Source of the DNA: Camarhynchus parvulus
Taxonomy: Eukaryota > Chordata > Aves > Passeriformes > Thraupidae
Assembly (NCBI RefSeq): GCF_901933205.1
Contig: NC_044573.1
Span: 63,789,993 to 63,853,992, forward strand
DNA length: 64,000 nt
Direction: 5' to 3'
Made by a program: the position numbers and the translations under genes. The notes under the pieces are model-generated. The model saw only the letters and a list, made by a program, of their open reading frames with translations, searched no databases and was not told where the DNA came from. Shown piece after piece: positions 52,675-63,472 of this stretch. Within the stretch, counting starts at the first letter, position 1; every line of letters starts with the position of its first letter.

Positions 52675-55600
52675 ATCACCTGTAACTTCTACATCTCTGT
52701 GGTGGAAATTGCTTATGCCCTTAGCAAGTGCTTCCATTGGCATGATCTGGAGTCATATTGCTGGGCCTTGAAATGGGATCTGTTCTATGTCCTCAAGTGA
52801 GATGTGGTTGTGGAGTAGGACCCAGTGGAGACCCAGTGTGTGCAAGAGCAGTGAGCCTTTGGGCTCGTAGAGGCATCCGCTGCCATCCCTCCCTTCCCTC
52901 CTGTCCTTCTGACAGAGGTTACACCTCTAAGGAGGAGAGATGCCAGAAGCAATGAAAAAACGAGAATGATTCTTCCTGTCTTGACACCTGTCTTTTAAAG
53001 AAACCTCAGCATCATTCTGCTGTGGCCTTGTTTTAGAGATCACGTGTACCTGGGAACTGGTATTTTATTATTTCTGAGAAACCAAGAAAACTGCAATCCC
53101 AAGTAGAATATATATCTAAGAGATAGAGTAGAAGGCATAAGAGGAAACTGATGATTTATAAAAAGGGCAAAACCCACAGCTCTATGTAATTTTTTAAATT
53201 ATTCTTTTCCTTTGAGGATTGTTTTTGCTTTTTTGCTTTTAATGCATATGTATCCTGATGGTTTTTCTAGGACTGAAAAAAGTCAGTTTATCATTATTTT
53301 TTTTTCTTTAAAACTACTATTGCCATGAACAGAGAATACAACAAACTTTGCTTTTAACTGTTAATCTAGAGCAGCTTTGTGCATCTTTAAGATAGCTGAA
53401 CTCTGTAGCCTCCCCTTCTTCCAGCCTGTCACTAATGAAGTAAGAATAGACAGCAGCAATTTTTTGAGTTGATTTTGAGGACTGATGGTTCAGGAACAGC
53501 TGTTGGACTTAATAATACACACTACAGATAAGTTTTTATGTTCTCACAGACTAGTATAGACAGTTGACCATAGAAAATGCTAATTCAGAGTTAATTTTTG
53601 TAAAATCAGAGAAGCTTTCTATTTGTTTACTCTAATAGAAAGTATAATGTAACACCCCTCAAAAGCTGTTCCAAGGTCAATTACTTTCAAGCTTAAGATT
53701 CTCTGCTTCCTTAGTAGGCTGGAATTGACTGAACTCAGTGGTTTTTCTTATACTTTGCTTCCCAAATTATGATGTGGCTTTTCCATTCCAATTGTAAACC
53801 ATGGATTGTAAAGACAAAGGTCCTGTGCATTGTAAGGGAAGCTCAGAGTGTTGGGTAGAAGGCCTACAGCTGCATTTTGATTGTCCTTCAGGATGTGGTC
53901 AGGTTTGCAGCTGCAGAAAATGTGCTGTGGAACAGCAGAATGCCTCTTAGAGAAGGTGCATCCTTCAGCTGTGGGTGTGATGTTTGTACATTTCAGAAAT
54001 AAATCTCCAAGGAGAATCTGCTCTTTGGTTATTGTGTAACATTGTGGAGTTGCATCTGAAAATTCATTTTCTTAGCTAATGTGAATTATTTAATGTATGC
54101 TTTTGAAAATAACCATTCTCCTACGCATTTCCTAGGAACAGATTTTAAAAGTTCTTCAGTGTATGGAGTTCAGTTTATGCACTGAAACAAAGAAATATTG
54201 CTTTAATGAAAACAGTTTCCATGCAGAATTTATATTTCACCATATACTTGTTTAATTGTTTTCAATATACTGCTGATCTTTGAATAAGGAAATGTGTGAT
54301 AAGGGCTGTATTAAGAGAAAAAAAATGCTTATAATACACAACAACATTTCCCATATACTGAACTTGGAGGCCATAAAATCTGAATTAAAAGGCTCTATGT
54401 TTTAAAGCAATGGCATTTCAAAATTTTCAAGCAAAAGAAATTAAGTCTGATGCTATTATATATGCTATTATCTGAATGCATGTAGGTACATGCTGTGTGC
54501 TGGTCCATTTCATTTTAAAATGAAAGCATACCTTTAAAATTGTTGGAGATCATATAATAAGAAGGAAAGCTTCAGAAGGTTGCATATCTACATATTAACT
54601 TTGACTGGTGTTGCAAGTATCACAGTATGAATCTCTTTATTCCAGTGTACAGAGCATCTGTATGATTTCTGCATGGTGTGCTAAATTGTGTCAGAATATT
54701 GCAGAGATAATAGGTAGAAATTACTTAAGTGCATCTTTTCCCTTTAATGTACCAGGTTTAGTGTTTTTTTTTTTAATGAGGAAAACACTGTATTGATCAT
54801 ACCATGCATATAAAAATTGCTGGAAATTAAGTTTTAATGCAGTGAGAAGTTATTAGAAGAATTCTCATTGCAAAGCAGAAAAGGATGAAAGTAAACTGCA
54901 TGCATATTTAAAAATCGATAAACAAAGCTGTAAAATTCTAATTGAAAGAAAAATCATAACATTTGTAAGATAACATTGTTGCCATATAGAATTTTATTCT
55001 TAAAACTAGGGGTTTTTTACAATCCTGTCAGATCAGAAAATTAAAATTATTAATATCAATATTTTTCCTATGTCACATTTTGATGAAACCATACTTTTCA
55101 GGAATAGAAAACTTTTCAACATGAGGAATTATCACTTTCAGCTAGCAGAATGAACTCCTTTAATGTAAACCACAACTAAGCTTTGATGGTCTGTTCCTTT
55201 TGCTGTGAAGTTGGTAGCTCAACAAATGGGATTCCATTCATTATAAGGTGCTTGTAGGTTCAGTCTGGAGTGCTAGCAAATGATCAGAAAGCAAACTTGG
55301 ACTGTTCTTGATTGCAAAAAGAGCCTTGGCACTGGTTAGCTGATAACTTTGCCAGCTTTATATGTCATCTCTGGGAAATGTGTGTTTCAGTTTCAGTAGT
55401 GTATTCAGCATTTGTTGAGCATTCTGTCATGCTCATTGCTGGCTGAGAGGAGGCTACTGGGATTGTGTCTGGGGATTGTTTCTCCATGCTCTGACAGCAA
55501 AGTTTCTCACAAACTTCGTTGGTATGTAATTTTTGATCTGGATATACATACTCATTGGTGGCAGCAGGCTCATCTTCCTCAATTTATTAAAAAGGAATAT

Positions 55601-56142
55601 GTAATTTCATTGTTATGTCAGGGCCAACTGGTGTCACAGTGGTTTCCCTAGGATAGGGAAACTTCTGAATATAGAGAAGGTCATATAGACAGTAAGTTTT
55701 GGGTAGTCCCAAGCAGTGAATAACCATTTTGTTGGGAAAACTGTTCTTATTCTGCTTTGGGCTAGAGTGGGTTTCCTGTTTGTTACTGTCGTTTTGCTGT
55801 GCATTGAACCATCTATGTCAAGTATCAACAGGAATTCTCCGAAGTAATACAAAACTATGTAACCACTACCACATATATCTCTAGTATATAAATTTGCAGG
55901 TTTTTTTTTTAAAGCAGAATATTTCAAGATTATAAAAAGAAACGATTGCTTATTGGGATGTAGCTGTGCAAAGTTTTCTGCTTTAAATGCAAACAGATTG
56001 GAATTCATACTACTATAGCTATCAACTTCAAAAAACTATGGGTATGTGGTTTGCAGAAGCCATTTCAAATGGTTATTGCACATATTTCAGAGCAGGTGAG
56101 AAAAAAGCTTTTGTTGTAACTATCTGTGCTGCTCTAGGCCAT

Positions 56143-56274
56143 TGTGCTGGTTTGGCTGGAGCAGAGGCAATTTCCTTCATCGTAGCTACACTTTGTATTT
56201 ATACCAATCCATAGTCCCATGCTAACTACTATACCATGAAGAAAATTAACTTTATTCCAGATAAAACCTGCACA
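56143..56274. mobile_element. Inverted LTR-end palindrome (132 bp)
   Basis: The left end reads TGTGCTGGTTTGGCTGGAGC inward, and the right end, read on the other strand from 56274, begins TGTGCAGGTTTTATCTGGAA. Both are diverged copies of the avian LTR start seen at 30452 and 48950. The arms pair imperfectly over about 45 bases, including ATTTCCTTCAT versus ATTTTCTTCAT. The right arm also continues into LTR-like 'tagcatgggactatgg' (minus reading). It is thus two LTR starts facing each other with almost nothing between. It could be two nested insertions with deletion, or a short non-autonomous element. Confidence 0.6.
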
Positions 56275-57029
56275 CTAATGCTCTGTAAGCTTTGGAGCAG
56301 GTAGCATAGAGTGGAATGTGGATACTTACTAATGGCAGGAATTCCTTAAGTTTTCAGGTTTGCTGGGCATGCTGCCCTTTCCTGTGAAAAGTCTGTTCAT
56401 AGATCCAGTTTAGATGAGTCTCCTGCAGATAACTGAATAACAATAGTGATCATATGGGAATTCTGGGTGTGAACATGAATAGATGAGCTCTGTAATACAC
56501 TCAGCACTCAGCAATATATGTGCTGAATCAGGGATGTGCTGTTGGCAGTAGGAAGCTGGAGCTGGGGCTTCCCCCATCCATGAAACAACATCTGCCTCTT
56601 ATGCATGTGTGTTAATATGCATATCTATGGCAATAAATTTACTGTACAATATATATTTTTTGGTTTACACTTGGTGATTCTTATGCTTGGTTCTTGTGTT
56701 TCACTTAGGAAAGTGAGATACTAAGAGAAAGTTGTTTGGCTCCAGCATGATGTATGACAGTCTGCTTCTGGTCCCCTCCTTTCCCAGCACTTCTTATGTT
56801 TTTAGCTCTACCTTCTGGAAAATCATTCCAACAGAAGTGTGCTCTCGTTGGTCACTCTCCTTCCCAGGAGGCTGTGGGAAAAGTACATCACTGTGTAAAG
56901 AGCCACAAAAAAAGGTCCTGTAAGGAGTTTTTGCTGCATGCCTAGAGGTGAGGACAGGCTATGGACTGATGATGGCACTGGCGAGTAACAAGTGGTCTCT
57001 CAAATACGGCTGGAGGGCTCCCACACTGC

Positions 57030-57820
57030 TCACTTGACCTGTGCATAAGTGGTAAATCCTCTTACTGAAGCTGTGGTGCATCTTGGGTTTGTGCAGCTGT
57101 GCCTACTGCTGGAGTATGTGCTGGTGCTAAGGGTCTCCTGGCCAGAATTACGATAAGCCTGGGTAATGGCCCTTTGTTTTTCAGTTGTTTTGACTGGTGC
57201 TTCTTTTGATATGCTGGTTAACACAAGGCTTCTGGCTTTTGAGGTGTTGCAGTGAACCACAGGTGGTCAAAAAAAAGGTCTAAATAATAATAATGTTTTC
57301 ATATTTGACCTTCACTTATCCCTATCTCTGCTACTGCAAGCTGCTTTTCAGGGATATCTTTGTTTCCATTTACAGCATCTGTGCTTTTCTCTTCACAGGT
57401 AATTTGATGTGTGCTGTCAACACAAAGCTGGCATTTTGGTTTGCCTTCCTGCTGTCATTTCCCATTAAGTATACGTTCTACAGAAATCCCATTTTAAAAA
57501 TTTGATTTCTGCTGTCCCCTTTTTGCAGAAATTATGTTCCTTGAATGCTGCAAATGATTTGTAGATCTTTAAATAACAATCAGCTGTAGCAATGAGAAGC
57601 TACTGTAGCTGCCAATGCATTCTTGGGTTTCTTCAGGTGCTCAGTGAGGCTGTGGGTGCTTTCTTCACTGAGTGGCAGGTGCACAGCTTGTGCACAGCTC
57701 TTAGGATTGCTTTCTGATAAATTTGGGGTATGATCACATTCTCTGTAACTGTGAGATGTTTCAGCCTCTGCAGTCTTCACATACTTATATTCAGGTAGTC
57801 TAAAGTGTCTACATTATCAC
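57030..57820 (-). other. Unrecognised protein-like minus-strand frames
   Basis: Two minus-strand frames in this stretch read like ordinary soluble protein. One runs from about 57816 down to 57580. It contains RLPEYKYVKTAEAETSHSY and NPKSCAQAVHLPLSEES before a TGA. The other, 57260 down to 57030, is Ser/Thr-rich and contains KEAPVKTTEKQRAITQAYRN. They follow the membrane-tail frame at 57872-58098 in transcription order. I recognise no family. They may be 3' untranslated or remnant exon sequence of the same transcript, or simply chance; individually their lengths (65-80 codons) are not significant. Confidence 0.2.
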
Positions 57821-57871
57821 TGCAAAACCCACAGGGCAAAATCTGAGAAGGAAGCAGAGCCTTGCAGTGGT

Positions 57872-58098
57872 TCACATCAGCTTCACAAGGATAAATGCAA
57901 GCACTAGGACCAAGACAATGAGCAGAAAGTTAAGTAGCAGGTTGAGACCCCTGTTGTTGGCAAGATCCATAATGTGCATCAGTCTGCCCTCTTGTGCCTG
58001 CAGCAGACTCTTAATTGTAGCTTAGGGCTGCTCCTTCATTAGTAAGCTGTTCACATGAATTTCATTGTGTTCATAGCTCTTCCCCTGGTTTTTGGTTT
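57872..58098 (-). pseudogene. Candidate terminal exon with C-terminal membrane helix, one in-frame stop
   Basis: After a possible acceptor (AG at 58099-58100), the minus strand reads ETKNQGKSYEHNEIHVNSLL, then MKEQP, then a TAA at 58022-58024. It then continues for 49 codons to a TGA at 57872-57874. The downstream part has a short amphipathic stretch (IKSLLQAQEGRLMHIMDLAN) followed by about 22 hydrophobic residues (LLLNFLLIVLVLVLAFILV) and a final KLM. That is the layout of a tail-anchored or KASH-like coiled-coil protein. An earlier piece ending GCTCAATCCAGATTCTTG|GTAAGG at 58585 would join it in phase 1. The in-frame stop argues for a gene remnant, unless the true acceptor lies after it. 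I do not recognise the family. It is inferred from composition only. Confidence 0.3.
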
Positions 58099-59370
58099 CT
58101 GCCACTTAAGAAAAACATGATATGCTTAAAATAGCTAGTTGTTTGGGTTTTTTTCTGGAAGAGTATTCTGGATGCTCCTACAAGCCTTTTTCTCAAATAC
58201 CTTAAAAATAAAATGAAATAAAATTAACGTTAATGATAACTTTCATTCCAGTATTGAAGAATTTCTGGAAAACTAATAATTGGAGAAAGGACTTGAATTT
58301 TCTTACAGAGTTTGGCACTTCATTGACTTTATCAATGTGTATGGTACTTTCCAGGCCCATTGAATTTTCAAAAGAATTAATGTTTTCAAGAGTTAGTCTC
58401 TTTCAGCAACACACTGTTGAAAATTTACTTCTAAAATACCTCTGTTGGTGAAACACCCCTCTGCTTTCTTATCTGGGCAAAATGTCTATCTGTTAATAGA
58501 AGTATTTCCTACCTTTCTAGGGTTTGGCATCGTGCACTGCAGCCGTGTTTAGCTGGCAATGCTGCAGTCTTGCAAATGCCTTACCAAGAATCTGGATTGA
58601 GCTGGCAGAGGATGTGTCCTTAGTGCTTTTAATAGCACATATGCAATTACTTATTTTAAGATAGTGTTAATAACTTAACAATTGGGGTTTATTTATAGAA
58701 ATATATATATACATGAGTGAAAGAAATACATAAACCCAATTAACCCTAATACTGCCAACAGTTGCCAAAACTTGCTTTTAATAATCAGCTACGTTTTTAG
58801 GGAAGATCACAAGAGGGCAGTATTTTATAGTTTTACATTTTATACAAAGGTGTAACTTCTGGCATAATTTTACCTTTAAATAAAGAAAAAGCCCATAAAG
58901 CAATCAATTAGATATTACTACAGTAAATATAGGGCCTGTGTTAATTAATTTAAATTACCAGGGTTCTTATTGAGTGTAGCATCAGTTCTTAAAAGAATCC
59001 TTATAAATATGTTCTGGGTTTTGGTTTGTTTTTTTCCTTCTTTTTTGCCCCCACTTTTTATCATGGAGGTCAAAGCTAGAAGGATTACATTTATTGTTAA
59101 ATAAGACATCTCTGGATCTTGCAGGATTTCACACAAAAAATTTCCAATTGTATTCTCCTAGGCACAATTCATTAATAGCCATACAAATACAGGTATCTTG
59201 TCTGTAACCTATAGTGTGTTTATGGGCTTACAAATATAAATGGGAACACTTTCTAAATGAATGTATTCAATTACTCTGCTCTGATTTTGGCAGAGAGGAT
59301 ATAGTTAAAGTATGTTTCAGCATACATTAAAAAGTGTGACCATTTTTTATGATTATTGTTCTGTCTGTAT

Positions 59371-59945
59371 CCCAGAATGGATAAGGTTGGAGGGGACTAC
59401 CATCTTCCTGCTCAAGCAGGGTCATCCTAGAGCACATGGCACAGGATTGTGTCCAGGTGGTGTCTGAACATCTCCCATGAGGGAGACTCCACAGCCTCCC
59501 TGGGCAGCCTGTTCCAGTGCACAGTTACCAGCACTAAAGAAGTTCTTCCTCACATCCACATGGAATTTCCTGTGCATCAGTTTCTGCCCATTGCCTCTTG
59601 TCCTGTTGCTTGGCAGCACCCAGCAGAGCCTGGCTCCATCCTCTTGGCACCCCCTTCAGATAGACATCGATAAGGTCCCCTCTCTCAGTCACTTCTTCTG
59701 GAGGCTGAACAGGCCCAGGTCCCTCAGACTTTCCTCTTAACAGAAGTACTCCTCCAGTGCCTTAATGATCTTTGTCATCCTCTGCTGGACCTGCTGCAGG
59801 AGCTCCATGTCTCTCTTGTACTGAGGAGCCCAGAACTGGGCATGGCACTCCAGCCTCACTAAGGTGTAGTAGAGGGGCAGGATCATCTCCTTTGACCTGC
59901 TGGGAATCCTCTTCCTAATGCATGCCAGGATACCACTGGCCTAGT
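59371..59945 (-). repeat. CR1 LINE 3' region, antisense, about 575 bp
   Basis: On the plus strand the element reads 'ataaggttggaggggacta', 'acagcctccctgggcagcct', 'aagaagttcttcctcacatc', 'tcttctggaggctgaacagg', 'tcatcctctgctggacctgc' and 'gcccagaactgggcatggca'. These are hallmarks of an antisense CR1 of a subfamily different from the copy at 51.8 kb. It is the longest CR1 piece in the window. Frames within it (59422-59740) are repeat-derived. Confidence 0.95.
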
Positions 59946-62430
59946 TGTACCATTGGCCATTGGTGTAGTTGTTGCAAAACTTACATAAAAATTTTTTGTG
60001 CAGGGGGGTGACAAACATTTTGTGCATGTTGTGTGAATAATTTTGTTTAAGGCTGTTTTGTCTGTCCAATGTGTGGTTCAGTTCTTCCAGGAAGGGAAGT
60101 TGTTGCTAAATTGATGTAGAACAGTTATTAAAGAAATGCAAGTATCTGCTGCCTTCTAAAACACCTTCTGACTAGTCTTGGTCAGAGCAAAGTTTCAGTT
60201 TTTAAATGGGTCATGTTTTCACATAGAGAATAATATCAACTATTCAATTATTAAATCAATTGTTGTGTCATTTTTTGCTGAGGAGCTGGCTGAGGAAACA
60301 CATCTTTAAAACCAGCTTATTATGGTTCCTGATTCAGCTCCTTTCCTGTATAAAATTGTCATGGAAGTTGGTAATTTTTTTTTTGGAGGAAGAGCAATAC
60401 CAGATTGTTGCCTGTTTAACTGTCTTTATTTACTACTGGTGTGTAAAATAACCTTAGGAAAAAGATTTAGGCTTGGGTGAAGTGGAGCAGAGAACTAAAA
60501 GCATAATCCAAGCTATATGCTGTACATGTTTGCAGTTTTTATTATGACTCATAAAAGTGCTAAACTTTTTGATTACATTTGCAGAAAATTAATTAGGAAT
60601 AGTTGCAAGCACTAGCTACATGTATGTGACCTGGACATTGCAAAATAGTCAAGATTACTACTGAAAACCAAAACAGATTAAATACAGATTTAGAGAATTA
60701 GAAAGCTGTGTGATGACTAGCTTCTTTTCACATAACTTTAAGTAATAGAATGGATGCTTCTTTCTAAACAATTGGATATATTTTATGCATTAATATTTTT
60801 CAAGCAGTCCTTTTATTAAATAAAAATACTGTAGATATTACTTTTGCAGCTTGTATAAGTCTACAAAGAAGATTGTATTATGTACAAATGTTTTTTTTTT
60901 AAATTTCTGAGTTCGATTGACAATTGGTGATATAGAGGATAGTAACAGATTTTTTGATCAACAGAAGCCTAAGACACCAATGAACTGTACAGTTTATGCA
61001 ATATATCTGCATCGCTGTAAAATAGCAGTAAGTCTTCCAGTTTATTGAAAACTTGGTTTTGTTCTTGTTTGGTTATTGTTTTAAAATAAGTTATGGATTT
61101 TCAGGTACATAAAAGGAAATTGGAGGGTTTGTTTTTATTGGGCTACATTTTTTCGCAATGCTTTACTCTGACTCCTTTAAATTATTGGCTTGTGAAACCT
61201 CTAACCCAAACATGTCCTCAGAATGCAGTGCTGATGCTTTACTCTTCACATTTCTTTCTTCAGCAGGTTTTCAGTACTGTAAAACTGTCTATTTCCAGTT
61301 GAAGTCTCTTGAAACACATCCAAAGCAAACTAAAGCTAGAAACTCTATCCATCACAAAAATACAGATTCGGAAAGAGAAGAAAAGCAAGAAGGATTAAAA
61401 GGGGAAATACGCTTGCTAAAATCTCATGCGTTTGTGAGAGTGGTCAGAATGCATGAAATGGAAATTGGGATTTACACTGACAGTTCAAATCAGTAATGCT
61501 CATAATACTAACTTGCAAGTGTGGGGATGTGTCGCCAGTCTCACCAGTGCTCACCCTAATCCTCATATAAGTAGCTATCTTAATTTCCTCTAGTGGGTAA
61601 CCTTACTTCAGAGTCTGGTCTCAACATACCTACTCACCAGATAGGAAATTCACCACTGGATTTGCTTGCATTCCATTGAATACAGACTTTTTTCAGAGAT
61701 TTCTTCCCTTCCTGCTCAGCTGTTTATTGTCAACTTCTACTCATGAAATACTAAGTCTTAAAGGCAGAATACAAGACCAACTTGTTTTGATTTTTCTGTA
61801 TTCATTAATAAGAATGTTTACATAGAATGGAATAGAAGAATATCTCTTTAGAAAATGGATGTCTGTCTGACCTCTGTTGTTTCTTAAGCTTTCTTAAATT
61901 TGAAAAGTGTATCAAATTTCTGGAGATTTTGCTTAATACCAGCAACATGTAATAGGGTGAGTAGGGTTGCAAGTCTTCTACTCGGTCTTGTTACTCACAA
62001 TTTCTGGAGCAGAAATGTCATCTTTTATGTATATAGCCTATGGTTTACATGTTGAAAAGATATTTCTGCAGTGCTTTTCCCTCCTGTGCATAATTGTTTA
62101 CAATGAACTTTTTTATCTGTCATTTATTTTAGGAAAGTACTTTCATGTTCTCTAGCAAGAATTTGCAGTTGAAGATGGGGATGTTACTTATATTTGTATA
62201 GATACGCTTCAGTAATGATGGCCTAGACTTTTCTCTTTGCCACCTCAGGTGTAAGATACCTCATGTGACATTGGCAAGTTCCAAGTTTTTTGTAGTTTTA
62301 AACTAAGGAAATTACTACATAAATAAGAACAGGCCTTAATTAAGTTGTCTGAAGGCAAATGTTAAGAACTCTGAGAATCCAAGTTGTGCCGGTTGTCATG
62401 TCAGTCAAATTACTATGGAAAACAATATTT

Positions 62431-62997
62431 TTTATTTCAGTTATGGTAGTGTCAATTTTTTCTGCAAAACATAATGAAAAATCTTGCCAGACGTCACATA
62501 TATAAGATCCCTTAAATAGAGAGAAAAACATATGAACTAGTTTTTCTTTTCTGATTTAGAAGAGATTTTTGGTTCGTTCTCATATTCCTTTGAAAAACAC
62601 TAAAGCGATTTGAATGCCTTCAGCTGATAATGCAGAGATGCAGCACTTTGAACTAAGCAGAGCAGAAGTTTTCCCAGGATGTGTTGAGGGCTGTGTACCT
62701 GTAAGCTCTTCTTTGGGTAGGCATGGTACAAATTTGGAACCCTTCCAAAGGCTTAAAGATTTTCAGAGAAACCTAAAAAGACTTAGGCCCCCTGAAAGTG
62801 ATGATGATGTTTATCTGACTAAAACTTTGAATTTACCAGCTGCTGGCTGTTAGTGATTGGAGCAGATAATCTGATTTACTGCTACTTTACCCCATGTAGT
62901 AAAGACGTCTCTTAGTTGAGACGGACAAATTGAGTCATGCACAACTTGGTAACTACAGGCTCTAAACACTGTTCTGCACAGAAGAAGTGTTTTTAAT
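62431..62997 (-). terminator. PLN: Candidate polyadenylation signals for PLN
   Basis: Downstream of the PLN stop on the minus strand, an ATTAAA occurs at about 62992-62997 and a canonical AATAAA at 62431-62436. Either could end the PLN transcript, giving a 3' UTR of about 0.2 or 0.75 kb. Further AATAAA motifs occur beyond. Vertebrate PLN messages often have long alternative 3' UTRs, so the choice cannot be made from sequence. Confidence 0.3.
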
Positions 62998-63164
62998 GCA
63001 TGAGCAGGCAGTAGGATAACAGAGCACTGGTTGGCACACTCTCTAGTCCAAGTGCTAGCCCCTGTCACATGAGGATCCTTGCACTGGGAGTTGCACGTGT
63101 AGGTCTGTCTCTCTTCCCCCTGGGGTGATTTTCCTAGAGGACAGGGCAGAGAAGTGCTGGAACT

Positions 63165-63323
63165 TCAGAGAAGCATCACAATGATACAGATCAGCAAGAG
63201 GCAGATTAGAATCAGGCAGAAATTCACAAAGAGCTCTTGGAGCCTTTGGCGTGCTTGTGGGTTGACCTCAATAGTTGAGGCTCTCCTCAGAGCGGAGCGG
63301 GTCATGTGTTGGACCTTCTCCAT
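63165..63323 (-). CDS. PLN: Phospholamban, complete 52-residue reading frame
   Basis: The minus strand encodes a full 52-residue phospholamban, the SR membrane peptide that inhibits the SERCA2a calcium pump until phosphorylated. Its length equals the usual family length. Cytosolic helix: [20 protein letters not shown], with the PKA site RRAS at Ser16 and the CaMKII site at Thr17. Then comes the linker [15 protein letters not shown], and the membrane helix [17 protein letters not shown] ends at TGA. Cys36, Cys41 and Cys46 and the Leu/Ile zipper of the pentamer are present. The ATG at 63321-63323 has G at -3 and +4. The coding sequence is in one exon, as in other vertebrates. Residues 6-7 are His-Met where I recall Tyr-Leu (human) or Tyr-Ile (chicken). 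The gene lies antisense in CEP85L intron 3. Confidence 0.98.
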   Translation of the reverse strand: MEKVQHMTRSALRRASTIEVNPQARQRLQELFVNFCLILICLLLICIIVMLL

Positions 63324-63472
63324 GGCAACAGGAAAGCAGAGGGCACAAACCAGAGGTTTTAGGAGTGCAGGAAAGAAGAGCAGTGGTCAGGAGCAGTGCA
63401 AAGTGCCTAATATCTTCTCTTTGTTTTAGACAGCCTTTGCAGAGCTGGAAAGCAGGAAAGCAGAGAATTAGA
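63324..63472 (-). other. PLN: PLN 5' leader part and 3' splice acceptor
   Basis: Vertebrate PLN has an intron in its 5' UTR. On the minus strand a textbook acceptor ends at 63445: a pyrimidine-rich tract (63445-63472, with CTGCTTTCCTGCTTTCCAG) followed by CTCTGCAAAGG. This places the start of the coding exon at 63444 and leaves a 121-base untranslated leader before the ATG. No upstream ATG occurs in that leader. The non-coding first exon and cardiac promoter are not identifiable here and are probably to the right of the window. Confidence 0.75.

Noticed and set aside
52300..52771. Overlapping frames of 77-151 codons on both strands
   Set aside because: They are created by the G/T-only tract; the translations are Phe/Trp/Cys or Lys/Thr/Asn repeats.
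61158..61496. 112-codon plus-strand frame starting with ATG
   Set aside because: Expected several times by chance, with no recognised domain. The charged C-terminal half is not matched by any family I know.
62614..62853. 79-codon plus frame with acidic ESDDD stretch
   Set aside because: It lies antisense to the probable PLN 3' UTR, has a weak start context and no recognised protein.
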